The position numbers and the translations under genes are program-made. DNA of 64,000 nt from Pirellulaceae bacterium (GTDB lineage Bacteria > Planctomycetota > Planctomycetia > Pirellulales > Pirellulaceae). Positions 18,895-29,857 of the stretch are shown in pieces. The notes under the pieces are model-generated. The model searched no databases and had not been told where the DNA came from. It worked only from the letters and a program-made list of their open reading frames with translations. How positions within the stretch are numbered: the first letter of the stretch is position 1; each line of letters opens with the position of its first letter. The stretch spans positions 1-64,000 of the forward strand of contig JAQWSU010000056.1 of NCBI GenBank assembly GCA_029243025.1, given 5' to 3'.

Positions 18895-19347
18895 ATGGTA
18901 AATTCTCAGACAACGAAGCAACTGGCTTATTTTTTGTCGGTGTGTGCAATCTGCACCTTGGGCAATCAGGGAGCTCAAGCCGACGACGATTCAAAAGCAA
19001 CAGCTGCGGCCAAAAGCCCGCAAGTATTCGAGCAACGAATCTACACAACAGCAGATGGTAAGCTACCGAACTTACACAGCCGTTTTCGTGACCACACGAA
19101 TTACCTCTTCGTCAAGCACGGCATGCATCTCATCGGTTACTGGACCCCAAAAGACAAGCCAAACACGTTGATCTACATCTTGGCTTACCCCAATCAAGAG
19201 GCCAGAGAAGCCTCGTGGAAGGCATTTATGTCCGACCCAGAATGGCAACGCGTCTGGGCCGAATCCAAAGAAAATGCGGGAGGATCGATCGTGACCAAGG
19301 TCGAATCAATCTTCATGACGCCAACCGACTACTCACCAATTCGCTAG
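18895..19347 (+). CDS. NIPSNAP family protein, secreted
   Basis: After a signal peptide (LSVCAICTLGNQGAQA) the protein reads VFEQRIYTTADGKLPNLHSRFRD, KHGMHLIGYWTP, LIYILAYPNQEAREASWKAF and DPEWQRVWAESKEN. This is the conserved single ferredoxin-like domain of NIPSNAP proteins, usual length about 100 residues plus the signal. The family is widespread in planctomycetes and its molecular role is unclear. A strong AGGAG sits at a good distance before the ATG. It is a single gene that converges on the glycoside hydrolase gene. Confidence 0.9.
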   Translation: MVNSQTTKQLAYFLSVCAICTLGNQGAQADDDSKATAAAKSPQVFEQRIYTTADGKLPNLHSRFRDHTNYLFVKHGMHLIGYWTPKDKPNTLIYILAYPNQEAREASWKAFMSDPEWQRVWAESKENAGGSIVTKVESIFMTPTDYSPIR

Positions 19348-19372
19348 GAAGGGCAAATTCGGTTCCCCTTCC
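19347..19372. terminator. Possible bidirectional terminator hairpin between convergent genes
   Basis: GGAAGGG (19347-19353) pairs with CCCTTCC (19366-19372) around a 12-base loop, exactly between the ends of two convergent genes. No T tract follows, so the call is weak. Confidence 0.3.
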
Positions 19373-19401
19373 ATGCTGAAATCGAAAGAAAAGGGGATGG
19401 G

Positions 19402-20535
19402 CTATTTGGCGCCCGTCACCTTTTTTATGTAGCGGACTTCAGCTGGATCATAGGGGGATCCATCAGCGCGTAAGATTTCGTGAAACCAAACCTTGGGCTC
19501 AGCCGTGTAGCGTTTCTGCCATGAATCCCAGGGATAATTCGTTTGGGTTTTACCGGCGACAAATCCCCAATTAAATGCCGCAATTTTCTGATCCTTAAAA
19601 TAGCCGAGCAGCGGATCAAACCGACTCCCAGTCGGTCTCGCCATATACTCGGTGCAGAAAATCGGGCGATTATAGCGTCGTAATTGTTTGACACGAGGTT
19701 CCACGTGGGAAAGGTCGCCATAATTGTGGAAACTGATCAGATCTGACTGGTCAATCATCAATCGATCGATCTCAGACATCTCTCCGTGTTTTGGCCAAGG
19801 CCCTAACCATACAGCCGCAGTCAATGGCTGACTGGGATCCGCCTCACGTGCCCAAACAAACACTTTGCTCAATAATTGAGTTGCCATTTCAGCCTTATTT
19901 TCAAGTTCAGTCTTTGCCCCTTGTTCGCCGTATGCGTTCGTATTTGCATTGTCTGGTTCATTAAATAGATCCCAAGCAATCACGCGACGATCTTCTCGAA
20001 ATGCCCGAATCACACCGTAAATGTAGGGGCGTAATTCATCATGTCGCTTTGCATCCCCCAACAAGTCCGCACCGGGTGACTGCACCCAACCAGAATTGTG
20101 CACATGCGGGCGCGGAACCGGTTGCTTGCCCAATTTCGGCTGCGGATCCCATACTCCATCCAACAATACAAACATCACTTGAATCTCATGCTTATTGGCA
20201 ATTTCCAGAAAACGATCAATTCGCTGGATAAATCCTGCTGAGTCTTGCTTCCACAGCAGATCATGAAGATAGACACGAACACAGTTGAAACCGAGTCCCC
20301 CGGCCCAACTAAGCTCTCGTTCCATCGCCTCCGGATCGAACGAATCAGCCTGCCACATTTCCAATTGATTGATCGCGGTACTCGGCGAGAAATTACAGCC
20401 GACAAACCAGGGTTGCTTTGCATACCAGGCATTTACTTTCTCGGTACTCCAACGCTCGGCGCCGCTGACACTCGAGTCTGGAATGCTCACAAATAGTAAA
20501 AGCACCCAAATCAATTGGACGGTACGCTGATTCAT
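19402..20535 (-). CDS. Secreted glycoside hydrolase, GH5-like (beta/alpha)8 barrel
   Basis: A signal peptide (VQLIWVLLLFVSIPDSSVSGA) precedes a TIM-barrel hydrolase. Successive strands read GFNCVRVYLHD, QVMFVLLDGVW, VIAWDLFNEPDN and PIFCTEYMARP. The Glu in FNEP is the expected acid/base at the end of strand 4, and the Glu in CTEYM is the expected nucleophile at the end of strand 7, so it is a retaining clan GH-A enzyme. The insert around WDPQPKLGKQPVPRPH is typical of planctomycete and Bacteroidota members. The substrate cannot be told from sequence alone. The neighbouring DUF6807 and NIPSNAP genes fit a polysaccharide-degradation context. Confidence 0.85.
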   Translation of the reverse strand: MNQRTVQLIWVLLLFVSIPDSSVSGAERWSTEKVNAWYAKQPWFVGCNFSPSTAINQLEMWQADSFDPEAMERELSWAGGLGFNCVRVYLHDLLWKQDSAGFIQRIDRFLEIANKHEIQVMFVLLDGVWDPQPKLGKQPVPRPHVHNSGWVQSPGADLLGDAKRHDELRPYIYGVIRAFREDRRVIAWDLFNEPDNANTNAYGEQGAKTELENKAEMATQLLSKVFVWAREADPSQPLTAAVWLGPWPKHGEMSEIDRLMIDQSDLISFHNYGDLSHVEPRVKQLRRYNRPIFCTEYMARPTGSRFDPLLGYFKDQKIAAFNWGFVAGKTQTNYPWDSWQKRYTAEPKVWFHEILRADGSPYDPAEVRYIKKVTGAK

Positions 20536-21339
20536 CGTCGCTCCTTTTTATCGCCTCATAGGATCTATTCGCAGAAACTTCTTATCGAAAATTAGACGCG
20601 GTCTTCACCCTAAACGCAACCGGCGAAGATCATCCCATCGGTGACTCGACGATAAACATCGTCGAGAGCAGCAATTCATTGACGATTCTTTGATCGACTC
20701 ACGACCACCAGCGGTTGGCGAACAGGTCTGCGTAGCGAACGCCGTTAAGTAACACCAACGCAAATTGGTGATGGATTAATGACGTACTTGTAGCTGGTTG
20801 CATTTTGACAAAGCTTCATTTTAAAAGTAGGCAAGCCGGTTCGTTCCAATCTCCGTGCTTGAGCAGAGTTCTGCTGATTTGCTGCGGGGAATCTCGGCCG
20901 AGCACGCCCACCATTGCAGAGTCGACGCAACCGTGGCAACCGCCATGAACGCAAATCGCGACCCCTCGAATTCATGTGAAAGGACAGATGGCAGTTGACG
21001 TGACAAGGCCCGCGATCCCCAACCACCAAGAACTTACAGACTCGGATTATTGACGCTTCTCAGTTGACGCTTCTCAGTCATCAGGTGAACAACGCCTTGA
21101 AAAAAAGCGATCAACCACTTTAAATTACCCCCGACAGGAAAACGGCGGCTTCATACTGCCATCGGGTTCAACGATCCATTCCCAATCGGCTTCCATTTTC
21201 CACCGATTCCGAGGCAGCTTTCCACTCAAAAGCAAACCGAACATCGGTGAAGCAAAGCGATTTCCAGCTCAAACATAGTCCAAAAGGTTCGCATTCCTGT
21301 TTTATCGACTCATAATGAAACGCGAGGTTATTACGCCAT
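20536..21339. other. Long intergenic region with a probable gene remnant
   Basis: About 800 bases without an intact gene. On the minus strand near 21130-21240 a short frame reads MFGLLLSGKLPRNRWKMEA and EPDGSMKPPF before a stop. It looks like the end of a lost protein that I do not recognise. The region also holds a short tandem repeat (listed separately). Confidence 0.4.
21050..21077. repeat. 14-base tandem direct repeat, two units
   Basis: TTGACGCTTCTCAG occurs twice back to back (21050-21063 and 21064-21077) in non-coding sequence. The function is unknown and may be none. Confidence 0.8.
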
Positions 21340-22791
21340 TCACGCAATAACGTCTTCGACAACATCACCGTGGACATCGGTGAGTCGGAAGTCGCGGCCC
21401 TGGAATCGATAGGTCAGCCGAGTGTGATCAATGCCTAATAGATGCAGAATCGTGGCCTGCAGGTCATGCACATGTACTCCGTTCTCGGCGACACTGTATC
21501 CGAAGTCGTCACTAGAACCATAAGTAATACCAGGTTTAACTCCACCGCCGGCCATCCACATCGTAAAAACACGACCGTGATGATCTCGGCCATAAACCTC
21601 ACGAGTAAATTCCCCCTGACTAAACGTTGTCCGACCAAACTCACCACCCCAGATAACCAACGTATCCTCAAGCAACCCGCGTTGTTTCAAATCGATTAAT
21701 AGCGCAGCCGATGCCTTATCGACATCGCCACACATCAGTGGCAAATCACGTGGAATATTTTGATGATGATCCCAACCAACGTGATAGAGCTGAATGAATC
21801 GTACACCACGTTCGACCATGCGGCGGGCAATCAGGCAATTCGCTGCGTAGGTTCCTCGCGTCTTTGCATCTTCGCCGTAGAGTTGAAAGGTTGCTTCCGA
21901 TTCATCGGCAGTGTTCATCAGCTCCGGCACACTGGCCTGCATCCGAAAGGCCATCTCATATTGTCGGATGCGAGCCTCGATCTCGGGGTCACCGGCCTGT
22001 TCAACTTTGATTTGATTCAAACGGCTCAAAGAATCGAGGGACGCACGTTGTGATTCCCGACTGATGCCGGTGGGATTCGATACGTAGAGAACCGGATCGC
22101 CAACAGATTGCAGTTTCACCCCCTGATACTGTGATGGTAAGAATCCGCTGCCCCAAAGTCGCCCGGAAACCGGCTGAGGCGTACGTTTACAGCTTCCAAA
22201 AGAGTTCAGCACCATGAATGCGGGCAATTCTTGAGCCTCACTGCCCAGCCCATATGACAACCAAGCTCCCATGCTGGGCCGCCCCGCCAATTGGTGCCCC
22301 GTCTGCAGAAATGTCCGGGCCGGATCATGGTTAATGGCCTCGGTATGGATCGACGGTATGAAACAGATATCATCGGCGACCGACCCAATGTGCGGCAGCA
22401 GTTCCGTGTTCACCCAGGATCCGCTCTCACCGCACTGCTGAAATCGGAATTTGGTCGGAGTGATCGGCAGCGATTTTTGATTTTTCGTGAAGCCTGTAAG
22501 ACGCTGTCCACCTCGAACGCTCTCTGGTAAATCTTCACCAAAACGTTCCTGCAACAACGGTTTGTAATCATAGAGGTCGAGATGCGAAGGACCGCCGGAT
22601 TGAAACAGATAGACGACTCGTTTGGCCCGAGGTGCAATCGAGCGAATCCCCGGAATGGCAGCAATACCATTGTCAGGCAGAAGTGCGCCGAGTGCAGCCG
22701 TACCAAGACCGAGTGTAGATCGCATTAGAAAGTCACGACGTGGTTCGTTCATTTTTATCGTCCGATTTGTACTTTCTTCTTTGTCGGTCAC
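21340..22791 (-). CDS. DUF1501 family protein, Tat-exported
   Basis: DUF1501 proteins resemble alkaline-phosphatase/sulfatase-fold proteins and are very common in planctomycetes, nearly always beside a DUF1553 gene, as here. The N terminus has a twin-arginine motif (EPRRDFLMRSTLGLG). The body has VYLFQSGGPSHLDLYDYKP, SFGSCKRTPQP, QLYHVGWDHHQN and TLVIWGGEFGRTTFSQ, all typical of the family. The frame opens at a GTG at 22791 that overlaps the upstream stop by four bases (GTGA). The ATG at 22752 (MNEPRRDF) is a good alternative start. The catalytic activity of the family is not established. Confidence 0.92.
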   Translation of the reverse strand: MTDKEESTNRTIKMNEPRRDFLMRSTLGLGTAALGALLPDNGIAAIPGIRSIAPRAKRVVYLFQSGGPSHLDLYDYKPLLQERFGEDLPESVRGGQRLTGFTKNQKSLPITPTKFRFQQCGESGSWVNTELLPHIGSVADDICFIPSIHTEAINHDPARTFLQTGHQLAGRPSMGAWLSYGLGSEAQELPAFMVLNSFGSCKRTPQPVSGRLWGSGFLPSQYQGVKLQSVGDPVLYVSNPTGISRESQRASLDSLSRLNQIKVEQAGDPEIEARIRQYEMAFRMQASVPELMNTADESEATFQLYGEDAKTRGTYAANCLIARRMVERGVRFIQLYHVGWDHHQNIPRDLPLMCGDVDKASAALLIDLKQRGLLEDTLVIWGGEFGRTTFSQGEFTREVYGRDHHGRVFTMWMAGGGVKPGITYGSSDDFGYSVAENGVHVHDLQATILHLLGIDHTRLTYRFQGRDFRLTDVHGDVVEDVIA

Positions 22792-25271
22792 TCTCTGGTC
22801 AATGTCTCATCGAGATTCAACAATACGCGAGCAACATTTGTCATGGCAGCAAGTTCGACAGGGTCGAGACCTGGATCAACGGCCAAATCTCCCACGGTCA
22901 AGAAAGTCTTGGCGGCATCGGGATTAGATTTGAAATATTTCCGTTGCGCATTGAGTTCTTCGCTCAGAATCTCCACTTCACTTTCTCGAGCATGGCGTCC
23001 GAGGACCAACAACAAACCGTGACGGATTCGCTGCGCATCGGCCTCGGCATTCAACTGGAGCATACGAGTGGCCAACCCACGAGCATGTTCCACAAACGTT
23101 TCATCATTAAGCAGCAACAGCGCCTGCAGCGGAGTATTCGTCCGTTTCAAGTCGACAGCACAAGTATCGCGACCGTTGGCATCGAGCAGACTCATCAGGG
23201 GTGGCTTCACGGCACGCCGCCACAAAGTATAAAGGCTGCGGCGATAAAGTTTGTCGCCCGTATCCCGTTGATAAACCACTTGACCTTTAATGATTTCCTT
23301 CCATAGCCCAGCCGGTTGATAAGGCTTCACCGGATTGCCCCCTATCTTTTCCACCAGAAGACCGCTCGCCGCCAACGCCTGATCACGGATCACAGCAGCC
23401 GGTAGACGGTAACGTGGTCCCCGCGCTAACAGACGGTTAGCCGGATCTCTTACTAATAGATCAGGCACCATATGTGAACTCTGCTGGTAGGTCGCGCTCA
23501 TCAGGATGAGTTTCTGTAACGCCTGCAAATCCCATCCGGATTCGATGAAACGATTAGCGAGATAATCGAGTAACTGAGGATGTGACGGGGCCTCACCTTG
23601 TGCCCCAAAATCTTCCGATGTCTTCACGATACCGGTACCAAAGAAACGCTCCCAAGTCCGATTGACGGCGACGCGCGCCGTGAGCGGATGTTCCGGATCG
23701 ACAAGCCATTTCGCCAGTCCCAGCCGATTTTTGGGCAGCGTTTCCTTCATGGGAGGTAAACAGGCTGGTGTATTCGCACTTACTTCTTCACGTGGTTGAT
23801 CGAAAGTCCCTCGATGCAGAACAAACGACTTTCGACGATTCGGGCCATCTCCCATCACCATGACTTTTGACCCGGTCGCTTTCAATCGTGCCTCTCGTTC
23901 TTCCAACGGGCGCATTGCCGTCCGCAGCTTGGTTGCCGGTTGATAGACATTCCGCAAAAAATGTTCCCGGGCTTGCGTTTTGAGCTTCGCATCCCATTGC
24001 GCCACCTCTTTTTTGCCCAGCTCTCCCGGTAGTTTTTCACGGTCGGCTGTCGACTGCGGCAGAGACTCAAGCCACTCTGCGTGAGCGGTCTTGAATTGCT
24101 CACTCTTCGAGTGTGTAACGAGTTCCTGTCTTAGCGGGTCTAACAAAGCAACAAATTCGGAGAACTCTTCCAGATGAGGCAGATCCGATACTTCGATCAT
24201 CGGCGGGGCATTATTCGCGCCGCCTCCGTTACCAATCTCAGGCAGTTGATGAAAGAAATCAAAAAGCTGATAGTACTCCTTCGTGGTAATGGGATCGTAC
24301 TTGTGGTCATGACACCGCACACACTGCCAGGTAAGTCCCATGAAAACGGTAGCCGTCGTTTCCGCCCGATCGCAAACATACTCAACAAGCCACTCTTCCG
24401 GATCAATCCCACCCTCGTTGTTCAACCGATGATTGCGGTTAAAGCCCGTTGCAAGCACCTGTCGCAGCGACGGATTTTCAAGCTGGTCGCCGGCAAGCTG
24501 TTCGATAATGAATTCGTCATAAGGCATATGTCGATTAAATGCATCTACCACCCAATCCCGCCATGGCCACATATTACGTAAAGGATCACTCTCGTAGCCG
24601 TCGCTGTCCGCATAGCGGGCCGCATCAAGCCAGCGCCACGCCATATGTTCTCCATAACGAGGAGAGTCCATTAAGCGTTCAATCGTTTTTCCAAGATCAG
24701 GCCGTTCAAGAAATGTTTCATACTCCAAAGGCGTCGGCGGTACGCCGGTCAGGTCAAGCGTCAGTCGTCGCAACAAAGTTCGCGGATCAGTCTTTGGCGA
24801 CGGCTGTAATCCTTCCTGCTCAAGTCGGTGAAGAATAAAGCGATCAATATCATTCTGCACCCATCCAGCGTGAGACACCAGCGGTGGCTCCGGCTGCGAA
24901 ATTGCTTGGAACGACCAGTGGTCGGCGAATTCTGCTCCTTCGGCAATCCACTGACGAAGTATGGCAATCTCGTCTGCAGTAAGTTGCTTCGGTGAGTCGC
25001 GTGGCGGCATCCGTTCGTCGAGATCCGTTGCAACAATTCGATGGTACAACTCGCTCGTATCAGGCTTTCCTGCCGAGATCACACGACTGGCGTCCTCGCG
25101 TCGATCCAACCGCAGATCAGCTTCCCGACTCTCACCATCCGGACCATGGCATTGATAACATTTATCCGAGAGTATCGGGCGCACATCACGATTAAATTCA
25201 ATCTCACCGGCCTGCGCGTTACTGAGGACACAGCACAATGAAAAAACGGTTGAAGTGATTCGATACAGCAT
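22788..25271 (-). CDS. DUF1549/DUF1553 protein with PSCyt1 planctomycete cytochrome c domain
   Basis: A signal peptide is followed at once by a cytochrome-like site CYQCH (Cys38, Cys41, His42) in the PSCyt1 domain, with [10 protein letters not shown] and [13 protein letters not shown]-type sequence. The DUF1549 region ([37 protein letters not shown]) and the DUF1553 region ([41 protein letters not shown]) follow in the usual order, and the 827-residue length is normal. It is presumably a periplasmic, heme-bearing partner of the DUF1501 protein, with which it overlaps. The pair is thought to take part in degradation of complex organic compounds, but no reaction is proven. Confidence 0.95.
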   Translation of the reverse strand: MLYRITSTVFSLCCVLSNAQAGEIEFNRDVRPILSDKCYQCHGPDGESREADLRLDRREDASRVISAGKPDTSELYHRIVATDLDERMPPRDSPKQLTADEIAILRQWIAEGAEFADHWSFQAISQPEPPLVSHAGWVQNDIDRFILHRLEQEGLQPSPKTDPRTLLRRLTLDLTGVPPTPLEYETFLERPDLGKTIERLMDSPRYGEHMAWRWLDAARYADSDGYESDPLRNMWPWRDWVVDAFNRHMPYDEFIIEQLAGDQLENPSLRQVLATGFNRNHRLNNEGGIDPEEWLVEYVCDRAETTATVFMGLTWQCVRCHDHKYDPITTKEYYQLFDFFHQLPEIGNGGGANNAPPMIEVSDLPHLEEFSEFVALLDPLRQELVTHSKSEQFKTAHAEWLESLPQSTADREKLPGELGKKEVAQWDAKLKTQAREHFLRNVYQPATKLRTAMRPLEEREARLKATGSKVMVMGDGPNRRKSFVLHRGTFDQPREEVSANTPACLPPMKETLPKNRLGLAKWLVDPEHPLTARVAVNRTWERFFGTGIVKTSEDFGAQGEAPSHPQLLDYLANRFIESGWDLQALQKLILMSATYQQSSHMVPDLLVRDPANRLLARGPRYRLPAAVIRDQALAASGLLVEKIGGNPVKPYQPAGLWKEIIKGQVVYQRDTGDKLYRRSLYTLWRRAVKPPLMSLLDANGRDTCAVDLKRTNTPLQALLLLNDETFVEHARGLATRMLQLNAEADAQRIRHGLLLVLGRHARESEVEILSEELNAQRKYFKSNPDAAKTFLTVGDLAVDPGLDPVELAAMTNVARVLLNLDETLTRE

Positions 25272-25435
25272 AGTTTACATTCCACTCTTACCCGGAGCGG
25301 GCCAAGGTTTTAATCGTTGACGTTCCGCCAAATGCGAGGCGACATTATTCTCCAAATCAACTCGAAATCCGACTGCCTGCTTGCTCAGGTGATCACCACA
25401 GTCACCACCAATAAAAGTTCGAAGAACGCGCATGA

Positions 25436-28342
25436 TCAATTTTCACTCGAACGATCGCTCGGCAAAGATGTATCATTCCTCAGAGATCCCAAATACGCGA
25501 CAAGGTCAGCAACCTGCTGCGCGGTCATATCGCGCACAAGCAATTCCGGCATTAATGACGTACTCAAGGAAACAAGTTCTTCGATATTCGCTCGCTCGAT
25601 CTTATGCGATTGGGCTTTTCCATCTTGAAGTATGACGAACTCATCGGTCTTTTCGGAAAGCACACCCGTGTAGCTCTTTCCATCATTTGTAATGCATTGA
25701 TACTGCAAATACTCCGCATCAATTTTTTTCGAAGGCTCCAGAATACTCTCCAATAACTGGGATCGATTGTATTTCTTCCCGATCTGGTCGAGGTCTGGCC
25801 CGACAGCCATTCCACGGCCACCAATACGATGACAACTTTTGCATTGAACACCTGATTGCTCAAAGAACATTCGCTGACCGTGTGATGCGTCGCCATTAAG
25901 CTGCAAAATCGCTGGCGGATCGATGGAACTGCCGAGCCGTTTACTTCGCTTCGATTCAGGTAGAAACCGCTCAAACAAGTCGCGGATATGCGGTTCTTTG
26001 GTGACGGCCTGTTCGATGATCCGCTGAGCCGAATCGCCTGACAAGTCTCCACGTTCGATTAATCGAACCAAATGGAGCGCACCGACGGTCGTTTCCAAGC
26101 CCGTATCAGGATCGATCGTTGGTTCGATACTCTTGATCCATTCATAAATTAAATCCACACCAGCATCATCCACGACAGTCGAACCCAATCGAGGCATGCG
26201 TCCGCTCCCCAAGCTGCTCATGCGATAGTAGACCATTGACTTAAACGGATTGCCAGCAAGAACAATCTTGGCAGCGGGAACATGAAACGATCCGTGTCTT
26301 GGCGACGCGTTTAGCATTTTCAATTGGTCAAACTTCAATGAGGCGAGTGCGAAAAAATCTGAGTTACCACCACCACCGTTACGATGGCAGTGCGAACAAT
26401 TCGCATGGAGATACGAACGAGCGCGCTTTGCCAGCTTCTGACTGTCGTCACGATAGTCAACCAAACTGGGCATTTCTGCAACTGGCTTTGGCAGTGGCTC
26501 AGCAAAAAGGCCCAACTGCTGAAAATAATCAAGCTGATTACTGGTCTCTCCTGCATATTCACGAGTATGATTCGTCTGCATTGTCTGACAGCCTAACACG
26601 TACTTTGCGGCCATGGTGTGACAAGACGAACACTCGGTGCGTCCGGGAAAATGCCACGTCTGCTTTCGTTCCCCCTCAGGCCACGCGGGATCGCGAATGG
26701 TAAATTGCCTATCGAATCCACGCGTATCAACTAACAGATCCGCATCGGTTTGGTCATCATTCCAAACGTAGGTGTAACCCCGCCACAATTGATCACCAAC
26801 ATTTTCTGACCCCGGCAACCGCTCATGATGGAGAATACGCGTTTCCATTCGTCGCTGACTGAGCGGATTGTCTTGCTCCATCGCCAGAAAATGCGTTTCT
26901 ACTAACACCGTTCCATCGGGAAATTTCCAGCCATCCCGACCACCACGGAACGGAAACCGCACCGCTTCAAACTCAATCTGCCCCGCATTCGGCAATGCCA
27001 TGTAACGTTGCTTTGTGGCGCCGTCACACCACTGGGGAGCAATCACGCTGTACGGAATGACTCCGGTCTCCGGAATCAATTCAGCAGTCGATGCAAAAAG
27101 GCCCGTTTCGCTCAATTGACGCGGAAAAACCGCGGATACATCCGGCCGTTCGTTCACTACAAGTTTGTGAATGTAACCCCCGATGTGATCAATCAAGAAA
27201 AGTTCGCCCTCGTGATCTTCTGCAAATCCGACTAAACGCAGGTTCGTATCACTCAACTCTTCATGAAACGTCACATTCTTTCCATCGTAACCAAGTCCCC
27301 AGATAATTCCGGTGTCGTAGTCACCATAGATGTAGTGCCCGATGAGCTCGGTATTTTGTTGACCCCGATAGACAAAACCTCCTGTAATCGAGCGAGCTTC
27401 GGAATGATCATGAGCGACAACTGGCTTCTGGATCGGCGTCGGGCCCCGTTGACGCGCCGGCCGAAACGGTCGCCCTCCTTCTTCGACACTCCAGCCATAA
27501 TTCCCACCTCGCTCGATTTTGTGCACTGATTCCCATAAATCCTCGCCAACGTCAGCGGCCCAAAGGTCACCTGTCTTGCGGTCGAAGCTAAATTTCCAGG
27601 CATTGCGAAGCCCATAAGCCCAAACCTCATGCCGAGCCGTTTCGATTTCGACGAACGGATTATCAGCGGGAATTCGATAGGGAAGTTCGCCATCAGCCAC
27701 ATCTATATCAATCCGCAAAATAGAGGCCTGCAGGTTGTTAACGGTTTGCCCCACCTGGTAAGAATCGTGCAATCCTCCCCGATCGCCATTGGAGATATAG
27801 AGATAACCGTCTTGGCCGAACTTCACACAGCCGCCATTGTGGCCTCCGGGCCAAGCAATCAGCAATTTCTCACTCGTCGGGTCGACCTGCCATTGATTTT
27901 GGTCCCTCCGAAGAAAGGACGATACACGGGTCGGAAGTTTTTGGTCACCCCGATTGTGATGAATGAAAAGCCGACCGTTCTCAACAAATTTCGGATGAAA
28001 CGCGATCCCAAAGGCCTCGGCCCGATCAACACCGAGCGCTTGCGGCAAATCAAAAAACAACTCAGCTTTCTCCACGCTAGGGTCATTTTCAAAAGTGTAA
28101 ATCTTGCCAAAACGCTGGACCACGACCATCCGATTCGAACCCGGCACGAAGGTCATTGCGACGGGTTCGTCAAACTGTAGATTTGGAAAGGCAATCTCGG
28201 TTTGATATCGAGACGGCGGATCAGGAGAACCATGAATCCGTGAGGTCGTCCAACCGAGTCGCTCGGCAACAACGTTGCCACAACAAGCCATCAGGCAGAA
28301 CGCTGACATCGCCAAAGGGTGAATTCGTCGAAAAATATTCAT
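25436..28342 (-). CDS. PQQ-dependent sugar dehydrogenase-like protein with multiple c-type heme sites
   Basis: After a signal peptide the first 400 residues form a soluble glucose/sorbosone dehydrogenase-type beta-propeller (GIAFHPKFVENGRLFIHH, WPGGHNGGCVKFGQDGYLYIS, EVWAYGLRNAWKFSFDR, GGNYGWSVEEG). The middle and C-terminal parts carry three heme c sites, CSSCH at 571-575, CSHCH at 649-653 and CKSCH at 834-838. The last belongs to a planctomycete heme-binding domain ending DLVAYLGSLRND. The probable role is periplasmic oxidation of a sugar or alcohol with electrons passed through the hemes. It starts by sharing one base with the stop of the upstream gene (TGATG), so the two are co-translated. 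Confidence 0.9.
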   Translation of the reverse strand: MNIFRRIHPLAMSAFCLMACCGNVVAERLGWTTSRIHGSPDPPSRYQTEIAFPNLQFDEPVAMTFVPGSNRMVVVQRFGKIYTFENDPSVEKAELFFDLPQALGVDRAEAFGIAFHPKFVENGRLFIHHNRGDQKLPTRVSSFLRRDQNQWQVDPTSEKLLIAWPGGHNGGCVKFGQDGYLYISNGDRGGLHDSYQVGQTVNNLQASILRIDIDVADGELPYRIPADNPFVEIETARHEVWAYGLRNAWKFSFDRKTGDLWAADVGEDLWESVHKIERGGNYGWSVEEGGRPFRPARQRGPTPIQKPVVAHDHSEARSITGGFVYRGQQNTELIGHYIYGDYDTGIIWGLGYDGKNVTFHEELSDTNLRLVGFAEDHEGELFLIDHIGGYIHKLVVNERPDVSAVFPRQLSETGLFASTAELIPETGVIPYSVIAPQWCDGATKQRYMALPNAGQIEFEAVRFPFRGGRDGWKFPDGTVLVETHFLAMEQDNPLSQRRMETRILHHERLPGSENVGDQLWRGYTYVWNDDQTDADLLVDTRGFDRQFTIRDPAWPEGERKQTWHFPGRTECSSCHTMAAKYVLGCQTMQTNHTREYAGETSNQLDYFQQLGLFAEPLPKPVAEMPSLVDYRDDSQKLAKRARSYLHANCSHCHRNGGGGNSDFFALASLKFDQLKMLNASPRHGSFHVPAAKIVLAGNPFKSMVYYRMSSLGSGRMPRLGSTVVDDAGVDLIYEWIKSIEPTIDPDTGLETTVGALHLVRLIERGDLSGDSAQRIIEQAVTKEPHIRDLFERFLPESKRSKRLGSSIDPPAILQLNGDASHGQRMFFEQSGVQCKSCHRIGGRGMAVGPDLDQIGKKYNRSQLLESILEPSKKIDAEYLQYQCITNDGKSYTGVLSEKTDEFVILQDGKAQSHKIERANIEELVSLSTSLMPELLVRDMTAQQVADLVAYLGSLRNDTSLPSDRSSEN

Positions 28343-29301
28343 CAGTCAAGCGAATAAAAGGTGTATTGGTTGGACCAGCGATCGGAATGCCCTGGTTCGA
28401 CATTCAGCTTTAGAAAGGGTTCTGGGCATAATGTCGTACGCGGCGACCAATATTGCATTTTTTCGATCGGTCGATCCCATCGGGAGCGTACACCTGCTGC
28501 GATCTTTCGATTCTCAATTGAAAATGCACTGTCATCGAGCCCCGAGCCGAAACCTGTCAACAACGTAAATATCTGACGTCCCAGTTCTATTTCGCGAACA
28601 TAAGATAACTCCTTGCCATGCAATTCGGCCAATCCATTCAAATCACGGTCGGCAACTGGGTGAAACGGAAATCGAACGACAAAATCAGGGCCTGTCGGCT
28701 GGCCATCCATGACAAAAAAATTGTGGTTGTAAACACTCGTCTCGATCGTGTGCTTCCCTAAGTTTTCCAAAGCATGATCAATGACCAGTTCCGCCTTATT
28801 AGGTGTCAACGTCATTCGTTTCACATAGCGGTAGGCATGCCCAGTTGCTTCGTCGTTCAGCTGATGGATGAACTCAATCCAATTCGCACCTTGTCTTATC
28901 TTCCAGCTGCCAGAATTGACAATACGAAACGGATGTTTGATCACTGATTGATCCGTTCGTTTGGCGCATACACCAACTCCAATTCGCAGAAAAATCTCAT
29001 CGTCTTCAATTTCTGTATTAACATCAAAAGAATCGACCGGCCCTGTAATGCGGTCATGGAGATAAGGATCGTCAGACTGCTGCCATTCCCCAAAGTATTC
29101 GTGACCATCATGCTGCAAGCTATAGATGACACCCGACCAATCAAACCGAGTCCCTCGGTAATAACCGGTCGTCGCATTCGGCAAATACACCTTCGCTGTA
29201 ATAATTTCGTTACGAATAGCGGTCTTCGGATGATCGCCAAACGCAGGCATTATTACAGCAAGCAGGAAAAACAACGCTGCTAGAGCTAAGACTTTTCTCA
29301 T
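28342..29301 (-). CDS. Secreted aldose-epimerase-like (galactose mutarotase fold) hypothetical protein
   Basis: AGGAGG lies 4 bases upstream of the ATG at 29301, so this start is preferred over the longer frame to 29322. A signal peptide (LALAALFFLLAVIMPAFG) is followed by a beta-sandwich-like chain with NGTTGYYRGTRFDWSGVI-type sequence, GHEYFGEW, AYRYVKRMTLTPNKAELVIDHALEN and VYNHNFFVMDG. This resembles exported mutarotase-fold proteins in planctomycetes. No catalytic pair can be assigned safely, although conserved His and Glu residues are present. It is cotranscribed with the PQQ/heme dehydrogenase downstream, so a role in binding or converting the same sugar is reasonable inference. Confidence 0.65.
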   Translation of the reverse strand: MRKVLALAALFFLLAVIMPAFGDHPKTAIRNEIITAKVYLPNATTGYYRGTRFDWSGVIYSLQHDGHEYFGEWQQSDDPYLHDRITGPVDSFDVNTEIEDDEIFLRIGVGVCAKRTDQSVIKHPFRIVNSGSWKIRQGANWIEFIHQLNDEATGHAYRYVKRMTLTPNKAELVIDHALENLGKHTIETSVYNHNFFVMDGQPTGPDFVVRFPFHPVADRDLNGLAELHGKELSYVREIELGRQIFTLLTGFGSGLDDSAFSIENRKIAAGVRSRWDRPIEKMQYWSPRTTLCPEPFLKLNVEPGHSDRWSNQYTFYSLD

Positions 29302-29857
29302 CGATCCTCCTATCAACTCCATGATGCAACCGGATATTTTACCTTAGATCATCGTACCGTTCGAACTGAAGTTGCGATTTTTTGGCGAGCAATCTCGCCA
29401 AAAACAGCTCATGGAGCTCTGGTTTCGTTCGCCATCCCACTTCCAGCTGTAATACGTATGTTTTTAAAAAGATGGTGCGGCAATTCGAGCCAAAAATCTG
29501 CACTCTTCTATCTCAAATCGCACTACGCTGCGATCACAACTTCCCAACAGTGGCTTGAAATGTTTGACAGAACAATCGCCGATTTCGTGGCTCCCCATGC
29601 TACGAGAATTCCGTTTCGTCGACAGCCACGACCAGCAGCAACAGCAAAAGGGGACGCTGTTCTTCGCGTCAAAATCCTTGTGCAAAACGCCTCAGCCCGC
29701 TGGCTGTAGAGAGAAAAGGATATCTCCGTCTACTTGGCCTAACTCAACCGGCGTGAACCCTCACTGTTTTCGTTGGTGGTTATCTGACTTTGCCGACTAA
29801 TGACTGCGCGGCGAAAGCAGTCCCAAATCATCGACGATTGAGATTTATGGATCGCAC
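29302..29857. other. Intergenic region
   Basis: About 550 bases with no convincing gene on either strand. The longest frames (29458-29709 on plus, 29464-29685 on minus) overlap each other and lack protein character. It should contain the promoter of the mutarotase-like/dehydrogenase pair. Confidence 0.5.

Noticed and set aside
20745-21029. A 94-codon minus-strand frame in the long gap
   Set aside because: Arg/Cys-rich composition, no motif and no ribosome-binding site; it looks random.
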